Of a stretch of DNA of 64,000 nucleotides, positions 54,114-64,000 are shown piece after piece. The translations under genes and the position numbers were made by a program. Position 1 is the stretch's first letter; every line of letters starts with the position of its first letter. A model generated the notes under the pieces. That model was not told the origin of the DNA, ran no database searches, and saw nothing but the letters and a program-made list of their open reading frames with translations. Origin of the DNA: Mercenaria mercenaria (lineage: Eukaryota > Mollusca > Bivalvia > Venerida > Veneridae); NCBI RefSeq assembly GCF_021730395.1, contig NC_069366.1, positions 61,176,001 to 61,240,000 on the forward strand, written 5' to 3'.

Positions 54114-55080
54114 ATATAACAGTGACCCAATTTACTAAGTTAAGAGAGCAAAAGAACAGGTGTTTAAAAATTGAGCTAGACTGTTGTTTCCTTGATAATT
54201 TGACAGAAGGCAATAGATTTAAGTAATCTGTCCCTTCCTAGTCCTGTTACCAGTTTCCTGCACTGCTGGGTTGTGCTTGTCTATCCATTATTCAGTTTGT
54301 CTGCATTTTCATGTCCAGTCCATAACTGTTATACATCAACAGATTTTCTTGGAGAAATGTTATCCATAACACAGCAATGTGTCTTGCACAACTCTTAAAC
54401 CCCTTTCAAGGTCAAGGTCACACTGAGGTCAAAGGTCCATATGATTCTTTCTTAGTATGCTTCCTAACTCGGCCATCAATCAAGGGATTTTCTTATATAG
54501 CACGAATGTTCCATTTAACGAGAGGACATGACTGTGTCATGTAGGGCTGGGGTGATTTCAAAATTTTGAAACCGGTAAATCATTTGTATGAAATCGAATC
54601 GAACCGGTTAATTGGCCACCATATTTGAAATGCTGTTTTCTTTCCTGACGACCCTACAAAGGTACTTTCAGCAACTGACTTCATTAGGAACTTACAGACT
54701 TTATCGTTTGGAAGCAGTGTGACACTAAGTCATATTTTGGTGGATTTTATTTTAGATATATCACGACAAGCAAATCCGAGACTATTGATAATGTTCAGTT
54801 GATGTGTTTTAGTGGAAATATACTGCGGGCTATATGCTGGTCAAAAAATGTATATAGATAATATATATATAATATAGATATTTGTGATGTTTATTGTTTG
54901 AGAGCGATTAGCAGTTTTGTGAAATTGAAACCAGTTTCACCTAGTAATCAAATCGGGTTTGATTAACCGATTAACCAAGTAATCATCCCAGTCCTAGTGC
55001 CATGTGCATTGCCATGTATTTGTAAACTTATAGTTTAATTTGTAAACTAATAAATTATAATTTAATCATTTCAATTTCAG
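54114..55080. other. UPF0598 intron sequence
   Basis: No exon recognised. The segment at 54540-54990 has CCGGTAAATCATTTG and GGTTTGATTAACCGATTAACC phrases that look like a decayed repeat, unclassified. Confidence 0.4.
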
Positions 55081-55568
55081 AAAAGAAATTTTTGGACTTC
55101 TTTTTCAAGAGACTGCGTTTGAATGAGACCGGAAGATATATGGAAGATTTCCCATTTTTGTCTCCCTGTGGCCGGGAGAGGAATTTTATTCGATGTGATG
55201 ATAGACCTATAGTTTATGTGCATTTGGCAGACAACCAAGATAAAGGTACTTGCGATATTTTATCTTACGGTTATCCTGGAAGTCCAACTTTGAACGTTCC
55301 TTTCCAGCCGGAAAAGATATGTATGTTACCAGAAACTGGCCGTATATACCATCCAGCGGATCCGGAGGTTGGTGGCGTAGGTTTAATTAAATCAAGTATA
55401 GCTATCGCAATAAGTAAATACTTTGAATTCGGTAATGGTGAAGAAAATGCACCAACACATTTTACATGGAATGGAGAGAAATATACGTTAAGTAACGACT
55501 TGTTGTCTGTGATAAATTTAGATCCTGCTGAAGCTTGGACAGCTCTACATGAAGAAAGGAAACCATAA
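55081..55568 (+). CDS. C8orf82: UPF0598 family protein (C8orf82 homologue), last exon
   Basis: Acceptor CAATTTCAG ends at 55080. The exon's first two bases complete a Glu codon with the exon at 50122. The reading is KKFLDFFFKRLRLNETGRY, then FPFLSPCGRERNFIRCDDRP, then GRIYHPADPEVGGVGLIKSS, then FTWNGEKYTLSNDL, with TAA at 55566. The FLSPCGRERNF and GRxYHPA...GGVGL blocks identify UPF0598 (vertebrate C8orf82), a conserved small protein of unknown biochemical role. No signal or membrane segment in this part. The length to the stop agrees with the vertebrate C-terminal region. The protein's N-terminus is missing from what I can find. Confidence 0.95.
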
Positions 55569-56356
55569 CAGTTTTAGCAACTAGTAAAAAGTGCCAAGAC
55601 AAGTAAATGTGTAACAAGTTCATTATCGGTGGTACTCAGAGATTTATTAAATGTTAATTGGCAGTTTTAATACATGTTAGTGAATTTGTAAGTTATAGGT
55701 GAAAAAATCAAATTATTATATGAGTTATTGTTTAAAAATAAATCTGTTACTTAAAAAGTGTTCTCTGAATTGATTCGATATGTTGCTGTTTAGAAACATG
55801 AAGGTAAAATATGTGTGAAATATCTTTGAAAAATGTTCATATCATATTCCTATAATGCTGAAAACTTTGTATTGAGTGCAGTTGGAAAACTACCATCACT
55901 TTAAAAGAGTTAAATTAAATACTATATATTATTTAGAGTATTCAAAGTGATTGGTCCAAAATTTGAGACTTTCCAGCTTTTCCTTTCAATAGTTTCCATT
56001 GAATATAGTCTAATGATATTTTGTTGAAATATTCTCGTAAAATGGTTATCTATATCAAATTAAACTGTGAAATCTAATTTTAGGTTGACATTATACGTTT
56101 GAATTAATTAAGTTTTCCAAATAAGTTAAATACTAAATACTGTATCATTGTGTCTCATTACCAAATTTCTGTTCACTATATCACCATCCTGCAACATCTC
56201 ATAATAGCAATAAATTGTAAGCTTTTTTTTTTGTGTCAGTGCATAGCAAGCAGACTTGGAAACATTTTCATGAGGTTACAGCCATTAAACTTCACGTGAT
56301 TCCTTTTTAGCTTGACTATACCAAGTATGGAGAGCTGAACATTGTATTATCCCTCA
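55569..56356 (+). other. 3'UTR and downstream sequence of the UPF0598 gene
   Basis: A+T-rich, without other genes. AATAAA at 55737-55742, 169 nt past the stop, is the likely polyadenylation signal. Confidence 0.5.
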
Positions 56357-57913
56357 TTTTTAGCTCACCTGAGCCAAATTTGGCTCATGGTGAGCTTTTG
56401 TGACCGCCCATTGTCTGTTCTGCTTCGTTTGTCTGTCAAAATTTTCTAAAAAAGTCTTCTCGTAGGAAACCACATGGCAGAATTACACCAAACTTCACAG
56501 GAATGATCCTTGGGTGGCCCCCTTTCAAAATTGTTCAAAGAATTGAATTCCTTATAGAACTTTGGTTGCCATGGCAGCCAAAAGGAAAAACTTTAAAAAT
56601 CCTCATACCCAAAACCTCAAAGTGTGAAGCCTTGATCTTGAATATGTGACATCATCTTATGGTCTTCTATGAAAATTGCTCAAATTATGCCCCCGATGGT
56701 GAAAAGTTGCCCCGCCCTGAGGGTCACAAGTTTTACATAGACTAGTATAGGAAAAACTGTAAAAATCTTCTTATCTAAAACCACAAGACATTTGATATTT
56801 TGTATGTAACATTGCCTTGTGGTCCTCTACAAAGATTGTTCAAATTATTACCCTTGGGTGCAAAGACGCCCCACGGGGGGTCCCAAGTTTTACATAGACT
56901 TGTTATGTAGGGAAAAAACTTTGAAAATCTTTTTGTCTAAAACTGCAAGGCCTAGGCTTTTGATATTTGGTATGTTGCATTGCCTAGTGGTCCTCTACCA
57001 AAATTTTTAAATTATGACCCGGCCTTGGGGTCCCAAGTTTTATATTCTTGTCTGAAAGCTCAAGCCCTAGGCTTTTGATATTTTGTATGTAACGTTGCCT
57101 AGTGGTTCTCTAACAAGATTGTTCAAATTATGCCCCCGAGGTGAAAAGAGGCTCTTCCCAGGAGGTCACTTGTATATGAGTTATATAGGAAAAAATACTT
57201 CAACAATTATCTGATTAAATTTCCTAGATTGTTTGATTATAATTACCCAGAACATTTAAACCTTTTCTGGACAATAACTTGAGAATACTTGGGCCGAGGA
57301 TCATGAAACCTCATAGGGATGTTGATTATAACCAGCAGATGACCTCTATAAATTTTGGGGTCAGTAGGTCAAAGGCCAAGCAAGTTTGACTTTGAAATTG
57401 GCTTAGTTCTGTGACATGGCCATATTGTGGGATGTATAATTCATCACTACTTTGACAGCTCTAGTTGATTTTGAGGTCAGCAGGTCAAAGGTCAAGGTCA
57501 AAGAGACCTGGAAAAGTTATACCATTTCAAGACGATAACTGGAGAATGCTTGGGCCTAAGATCATGAAACATAATAGGGAGGTTGATCATGACCTGCAGA
57601 TGACCCCAATATATTTTGAGGTCAGTAAGTCAAAGGTCAAGGTCACATTGACGTGGAACAGTAGAACTTTTTTTGCCAAATAACTAGAGAATTCTTTGGT
57701 TCAAATGCGGGCAGTTGGCCCCTTTTGGGGGTTGCTAGGGCTAAAAGTAAAAATTGTGAACATCTCGCATGATCTTCATCAGACCCTGTCTGTGGCATTA
57801 ATAAATGTATATGGTCCTCTCATAAATTTCTTCAGTTTGGAATGTTTGTCCCCTTTAAGGGTCAGATAGTTAAGGTCCTCTTCAGGTAAGCGACTGAGGC
57901 CAATTTGGGCCTC
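56357..57913 (-). mobile_element. Hairpin-ended element, end-type A, first of three in a row
   Basis: Minus strand. 3' hairpin AGCTCACC/GAGCC/GGCTC/GGTGAGCT at 56362-56395. Units of about 150 bp with GCCCCGCCCTGAGGGTCAC follow (read on plus), then a block with GGTCAAAGGTCAAGGTC. The 5' hairpin GAGGCC/GGCCTC and AAGCGACTGAGG end at about 57913. The next element begins at once. Confidence 0.8.
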
Positions 57914-59752
57914 TTTTTAGCTCACCTGTCACGAAGTGACATGGTGAGCTATTGTGACCGCTTGATGTCCGTCGTGCGTCGTCTGTCGTCCGTGAATAAT
58001 TTCTAAAACTTCTTGAAAACCACTGGGCAGAATCACACCAAACTTCAGAGGAATGATCCTTGAGTGGCCCCCTTTCAAAATTGTTCAAAGAATTGAATTC
58101 CATGCAGAACTCTGGTTGCCATGGCAACCGAAAGGAAAAACTTTAAAAATCTTCTTCTCAAAAACCAGAAGCCCTAGAGCTTAGATATTTGGTGTGAAGC
58201 ATTGCCTAGTGGACCTCTACCAAATTTATTCAAATCATGACCCCGGGGTCAAAATTGACCCCGCCCCAGGGGTCACTTGATTTTACATAGGAACATCTTA
58301 AAAAATCTTCTTCTCAAAAACCAGAAGCTCTGGAGCTTAGATATTTAACATGTAGCATTGCCTAATAGACCTCTACTAAAGTTGTTCAAATCATGACCCC
58401 GGGGTCAAAATTGACCCTGCCCCAGGGATCACTTGATTTTACATAGGAAAATCTTCCAAAATTTTCTAAAAATAAACCAGAAGGCCTAGAGCTTAGATAT
58501 GTCCCATGTATCATTGCCTAGTGGACCTCTACAAAATTTATTCAAATCATGACCCCTAGGATCAAAATTGACCCCGCCCCAGGGGTCACTTGATTTTACA
58601 TAGGAAAATCTTCAGAAATTTTCTAAAAATAAACCAGAAGACCTAGATCTTAGATATTTGACTTGTAGCATTGCCTAGTAGACTTCTACAAAATTTGTTC
58701 AAATCATGACCCCGGGGTCAAATTGACCCCGCCCCATGGGGTTACTTGATTGTACATCGAAAAATCTTCAAAATTTTCTAAAAATAAACCAGAAGGCCTA
58801 GAGCTTAGATATTTCACATGTAGCATTGCCTAGTGGACCTCTACCAAGTTTGTTCAAATCATGACCCCACCCCAGGGGTCACTTATTTTTACATAGGAAC
58901 ATCTTAAAAAATCTTCTTCTCAAAAACCAGAAGCCCTAGAGCTTAGATATTTGACATGTAGCATTGCCTAGTAGACCTCTACTAAAGTTGTTCAAATCAT
59001 GACCCTGGGGTCAAAATTGACCCTGCCCCAGGGGTCACTTGATTTTACATAGGGAAATCTTCAAAAAAAAATTAAAAATAAACCAGAAGGCCTTGGTCTT
59101 AGATATTTGACCTGTAGCATTGCTTAGTAGACTTCTACAAAATTTGTTCAAATCATGACTCCCGGGGGTCAAATTGACCCGCCCCATGGGGTTACTTGAT
59201 TGTACATAGAAAAATCGTCAAAATTTTCTAAAAATAAACCAGAAGGTCTAGATCTTAGATATTTGACATGTAGCATTGCCTAGTAGACTTCTACAAAATT
59301 TGTTCAAATCATGACCCCTGGGGTCAAATTGACCATGCCCCATGGGGTTACTTGATTGTACATAGAAAAATCTTCAAAATTTTCTAAAAATAAACCAGAA
59401 GGCCTAGAGCTTAGATATTTTGCATGTAGCATTGCCTAGTGGACCTCTACAAAATTTGTTAAAATCTTGACCCCGCCCCAGGGGTTACTTGATTGTACAT
59501 ACGGAAATCTTCATAAATTTGCTTAAAATAAACCAGAAGGCCTAGATCTTAGATATTTGATATGTAACATTGCCTAGTAGACTTCTACAAACTTTGTTCA
59601 AATCATGACCTCCGGGGTAAAATTGGCCCCTCCTCAGGGGTTACTTGATTGTACATTGGAAAATCTTCAAAAAAATTTCTAAAAAGCATCAGTTTGACAT
59701 TTGAAACATATTACTCAGGTGAGAGATTCAGGGTCATAATGATGCTCTTGTT
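57914..59752 (-). mobile_element. Hairpin-ended element, end-type A, second of three
   Basis: Minus strand. 3' hairpin AGCTCACCTGTCAC/GTGACATGGTGAGCT, a GTCCGTCGTGCGTCGTCTG tract, and eleven or so units of about 145 bp (GACCCCGCCCCAGGGGTCAC and AACCAGAAGGCCTAGAGC on plus). The 5' palindrome AGGGTCAT/ATGATGCTC ends in CTTGTTT at 59752. Same module as the nested copy 39701-41132, with more units. Confidence 0.85.
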
Positions 59753-61014
59753 TAGCTCACCTGTCACATAGGAGCTTTTGTGATCGCCCTTTGTCCGTCT
59801 GTTCACAATTCCCAGTGAACACGATAGAGACCACATTTTGCAACTGATTTTAATCAAACTTGCACACAACTTACACTGGCATAATATATTGGCTCCTTTC
59901 GAAAACCGGCAAGATCCCATCATGGGTTCCAGACTTATGGCTTCTTGAAGGGCCAAGATTTGCTAATTTGGCTTGTGAACACGATAGAGACCACATTTTG
60001 CAATCAGTATTAATCAAACTTAGGCACAACTTGTTTTGGCATAATATCTCAGTTCCTTTCGAAAACTGACGAGATCCCAATATGGATTCTAGAGTTATGG
60101 CCCCTTAAAGGGCCAAAATTTGCTTTTTTGCCTTTGTATCCATAGCTGTAGACTTCATATGTAATTTGATTTAATACAAACTTGCAAAATATCTTTAACA
60201 ACAATAGATCTTTGATTCCATGATGAATCCATCAGATCCAATCATAGTTCTGGAGTTACGGCCCCTGAAAAAGCCAAAATTTGTTATTTTTTACCTTGTG
60301 AGAAAAGTGACATTTTACATTTGATTTTAATCACACTTACTCACAACTTATGTCACAATAAGATCTCACTTCCTTTCAAAAACCGGCTAGATGCCATTAT
60401 GGGTTCTAGAGTAACTACCCCTGAAAGGGGCAAAATTTTCTATTTTGGCTCTTCACGCCATGTAGTGATTTGATACAAACTTGCACAGAGTGATGATCTT
60501 TCAGTCAAGTTAGAAACTTGGTCATGTGGGGTCAAAAACAAGGTCATAAGGTCAAATCAAAGGAAAATCTTGTTAAAATGCAAGAGGCCACATTTATGAC
60601 CATATCTTTTTGAAACTTTGTCAGAATGTTTATCTTGATGATGCCTATGCCAGATTCAAAACATGGTCATATGGGCTCAAAAACTAGGTCATTCAGACAA
60701 ATCAAATGAAAAGCTTGTTAACACTATTGAGGTCACATTTATGACACTATTGTCATGAAACTTGGTCAGAATGTTTATCTATCTATAAAGATTCCTAGGA
60801 AAAGTTCAAAATTGGGTCATGTGGGGTCAAAAACTAGGTACCCAGCTAAAATCAAAGGAAAAGCTAGTTTACACATTAGAGGCCATATTTATGACCTTAT
60901 CTTCACGAAACTTGATAAGAGTGTTCATCTTGATGATTCCTAGGCCAAGTTCGAAACTGGGTCTTGTAGGGTCAAAAACAAGGTCACCACTTAAATCAAA
61001 GGAACCTTCTTGTT
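59753..61014 (-). mobile_element. Hairpin-ended element, end-type A, third of three, worn
   Basis: Minus strand. The 3' end keeps AGCTCACCTGTCACATAGG, but the right hairpin arm is deleted down to AGCTTTTG. Units of about 120-160 bp follow (AACTGGCAAGATCCCATC-like, GGTTCCAGACTTATGGC), then a GGTCAAAAACTAGG block. The 5' end near 61014 (GAACCTTCTTGTTAC) is eroded. Confidence 0.65.
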
Positions 61015-62100
61015 ACTTTAGCATTTGAAACAAAAGGAAATAAAACAAAGTATTGTATGATTTATCATTGTTATTCAATAATAATTATAACAAACATTAC
61101 ATCATATGAAAATAGAATCTGTAAAAAGACCCTTTGAAAGCAAAGACTGCAACCAAGAAGAATAATAGTAGACTCTCATGAGAGGTAATGAAATGTGCAA
61201 CACGCCCCACTAGCAACGACTTAAGCTGAACTTTATTACACATATGTTGAATGGACTCTATGGTCCCAAAGGACCAGAAAATATACCAACACTTAATCCA
61301 TGTATGGCAATATTACAACGTGTATCGAATTCAACAATTAAGAATGTTAATATAATTTGTAGACAAGGCAACGAAGTACATGTAGTAGGTTAGGGAATGC
61401 CAAAGAAACTGTCCCTCAAGCAACTGTCCATCATGAAAAATTGTAGTCAACTGAGGGAGTCAAGCAACTAAAGCTAAATAGTATTTTTTACTCAAGGGCT
61501 AAAACCCTTACACACATCTCGACATGGACCTGATTTAGGCAAAAGCTTGGCAGGTGCAACACCATATCCCTCTTGAAAAAAAATGTATCTAAATAGAAGA
61601 CAGAACATGAGCGACCAGATAGTCTGTAACAACACATGCTTGTCGGGGTAAACAGCAAGACCGCTTGAAGTAGTTGGAACTGTAGAATATGGAAAAAAAG
61701 GGACAGTACCTTGCGCCTAATTTTAAATTACCGGAACTTTAACCAGTTTGGCTTCTTTCAAGTTTACCCCCCTGCTGTCTCTAACCATATCCACTCAGAG
61801 ACTCGTATGACCAGGTGCAATGACCCATGGTTCACAGAAGGTGAAGGTTCATAACAAATATTCTTGTAAATTTAACTGAACAACTGCAGTATGTTTGCCA
61901 ATCAAGTATTGACATTCCAACCAACAGTACCCTGTTAACTGTTGTCTTGGCTGAAAGGTAGAATGGAGAATTCTACAGAATGACAAGACCAATTTAATTT
62001 TATGCCCCAAGCATTAAGTGACTGAATTATCTGTTAGTCTGCCTTTTAATAAAGGTAGCTCTGTATGTTTGATAAACCGGAAGTGATGGCATAACATGGG
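61015..62100. other. Unassigned sequence
   Basis: No gene, RNA gene or element was recognised between the hairpin-ended stack and the LINE tail. Confidence 0.45.
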
Positions 62101-62102
62101 AT

Positions 62103-62137
<35 letters not shown>

Positions 62138-62139
62138 TT
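62101..62139. repeat. (ATTT)n microsatellite, LINE 3' tail
   Basis: About ten ATTT units. Position and orientation fit the simple-repeat tail of the adjoining LINE. Confidence 0.9.
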
Positions 62140-63415
62140 GACATTTAAGGTCAGTAGCATAAAACACAACACATGGCAATAAATATAAATATCACAGCAT
62201 ATAAAAAACAATTTCTTTACATAGTTATAAAAACAAATCTATATTCAAGACTAGGGTAAGATGCATACTTTTAATAAAACAGAAAATTCTAAGCCAAGGT
62301 GTTATACTTTAGAGAAAGCTAAAGATCTATGGATAACCCATTAAGCTAAAAGCTTATTTCCAATGGGGTCCATGCTAATCTAATAAAAGATACAGTGTAA
62401 GAAAGGAAAAATAATATAAGAAATACCCAGATTTTGGTACAACACGGGATTACTAAAAGTATGCATAACATATTACATAAAATTTATCACAATTAATACA
62501 TTTTTTTGTTATCAACTTATCACATTTGTTTAACTTATTTATCACAGATACACTTATCACATAATTATAGAATCAGTAATATACAAAATCACTTTTACTT
62601 TCTGAAGTTTGCTTATCCAAAAGAAATTTCTTAACTAACCATTTGAAAGTTTTAATATTTTTAACATTTTTTATGTTTTCAGGAAGAAAATCCCATTCCT
62701 TACATCCAGTATAACAAAATGTCTGTTTACTAGTGTTATTATTAATACTAGGTAACATAAAATTCTTCTGAGTGGATCTGGAACTTTTAACAAAATTATC
62801 ACTCAAGTATGATGGACAAGTGCCATAAAACACGCTATGCATATGATTGAATCATAGTTGCTTCACTCTATTTTCTACATTTAACATTATTTAGATGCAC
62901 ATAATCTTGCCAAGTAACAGAATCCCTAGGAGAGTAACCCTTTATGAATCTAATAATTTTGTTTTGCATTACCTGTAATTTGTGTTTTAAACGTTTATTC
63001 AGACCTTCATACCAGGACGAACAAGAATAATCAAAATGACATTGTAAAAGTGCAGAACATAAAAGTTTCCTTGTGTTAAAATCCAGACTTCTATTTTGTC
63101 TATATAAGAACTTAACTTTTCCGTTGACTTTAGTTATAATATTGTTTACAATTGAGTCACCTGATAAAAAATTGTCTATTGATAAACCAAGGTATTTTAC
63201 CTGACTAGAACTATTTATACTATGACCATTGCTATTTACAGACGCTGATCCAAGCTTACTTAGCTTGCGCTTTGGGCCAAAGAGAATGTATTCTGTTTTA
63301 CCTAGGTGAAGGGATAACTTATTGTCTATTAGCCAGTCTGAGCAACTTTTCAGTACTTGACCAAGTTTGACAGAAATAAAATCTGGATTTTTATGACTAA
63401 ACAAAATTGTGCTGT
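62101..63415 (-). mobile_element. LINE 3' fragment
   Basis: Minus strand. The C-terminal part of a non-LTR reverse transcriptase ORF is at 63404-62868: SDWLIDNKLSLHLGKTEYIL, VKYLGLSIDNFLSGDSI, CSALLQCHFDYSCSSWYEGL, QVMQNKIIRFIKGY. The rest follows at 62842-62573 (KEWDFLPENIKNVKNIKTFK), with one frame break between. It ends in an (AAAT)n tail at 62139-62101. It begins after the catalytic ADD region, so it is 5'-truncated. The type resembles Jockey/CR1-like LINEs. Confidence 0.88.
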
Positions 63416-63531
63416 GTTGGGATAAAGACTGGATTCAGAAATGAAAACGTTTTTTATGAATTAATGGCAACCTGTGAGTAAACTTATTACAATGGCTCTG
63501 TTGCTATATTTCTGAAGTGATAATAAGACAT

Positions 63532-64000
63532 TACAAGAGGGCCATGATGACCCTGGATTGCTCACCTGAGCAATGTGAGCTACACTGACAAGTGTAAGAG
63601 ATCAGGGCCCAGTTGTTCGAAACTTTAACAGGCGATTAAGCTAACGGTTGATTAACTTTTAGAGTTGTTTTTCGGCATTTCAGACGACTTTGGAAAACAA
63701 ATGTATGATGTAAGAATTATGAACAATGAAAACTCTTTACAATAAAATCAAAACATCATACTAGTGTTTCTCACCAAGTCTAGTATTTTGAATCAAAATT
63801 TAACAGGCGGTTAGTTTAACAGCCGGTTGAAGTTTCAAACAACCGGCCCCAGGTAAGAAAGTCAAATGTAAGTAAGCATTTAAATCTTTTCCAAGTTGTG
63901 TGAACATGTTTCAGATGTGAAACTGATTTTAAAATATTAAGAAATAGGTCATAAGGTCACATTTATGGGCACTAAATACTATAAAGATCAGTGTGCAAAA
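63532..64000 (+). mobile_element. Hairpin-ended element, end-type A, cut by the window edge
   Basis: ACAAGAGGGCCATGATGACC (palindrome with one mismatch) and TTGCTCACCTGAGCAATG begin the element. A MITE is inserted at 63606-63849. The 3' end lies beyond the window. Confidence 0.75.
63606..63849. mobile_element. Small TIR MITE inside a type-A element
   Basis: Ends GGCCCAGTTGTTCGAAACTT and, inverted, GGGCCGGTTGTTTGAAACTT (three differences in 20). CAG flanks both sides (63603-63605 and 63850-63852). Repeated TTTAACAGGCG and GTTTAACAGCCGG motifs near the ends. A 3-bp duplication suggests PIF/Harbinger-type mobilisation. No coding capacity. Confidence 0.75.

Noticed and set aside
1-64000. CRISPR array interpretation of the regular repeats
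   Set aside because: The arrays have no unique spacers between repeats, and the sequence has animal-type introns and SINEs; these are minisatellites.

Overview
This is invertebrate nuclear DNA: A+T-rich, with short exons, long introns and GT-AG junctions. I infer a bivalve mollusc, probably a heterodont clam. The reasons are tRNA-derived SINEs with the tail known from molluscan SINEs, a Mab-21-domain protein of the kind expanded in bivalves, and very many hairpin-ended repeats with tandem-repeat interiors. The species is not established.

Three host genes can be supported. (1) The linker and con80 half of katanin p80 (KATNB1) lies on the minus strand in nine phase-compatible exons from 37457 down to a stop at 16129; the WD40 exons were not found. 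A 14-nt ATG exon next to paired CRE motifs at 32986-33072 suggests a short con80-only transcript. (2) A 714-residue Mab-21/cGAS-like nucleotidyltransferase is encoded by one large exon at 43756-45900 on the plus strand, with a likely 5'UTR intron just upstream. (3) The last two exons of a UPF0598 (C8orf82) homologue lie at 50122-50170 and 55081-55568 on the plus strand.

Most of the rest is repeats. By my coordinate sum about 24 kb belongs to about 20 copies of hairpin-ended elements in at least four end-types. All share one plan: a 5' terminal hairpin, then a short motif, tandem units of about 95-165 bp, a CpG-rich GAC/GACG tract, and a 3' hairpin whose arms repeat the 5' motif. I read them as non-autonomous Helentron/Helitron-like (HINE-like) elements. 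One copy sits inside another, and intact empty sites elsewhere in the window show insertion without target duplication. There are also core-domain SINEs (two with perfect 12-bp target duplications), two LINE reverse-transcriptase fragments, several TIR transposons/MITEs and at least ten minisatellite arrays.

Layout: 1-16 kb, minisatellites, hairpin elements and SINEs downstream of KATNB1; 16-37.5 kb, KATNB1 with repeat-filled introns; 37.5-43.4 kb, a nested element stack; 43.7-46 kb, the Mab-21-like gene; 46-50 kb, a LINE fragment and hairpin elements; 50-55.6 kb, UPF0598 exons around a minisatellite and elements; 56-61 kb, three hairpin elements end to end; 62-63.4 kb, a LINE 3' end; then a last hairpin element running off the window.
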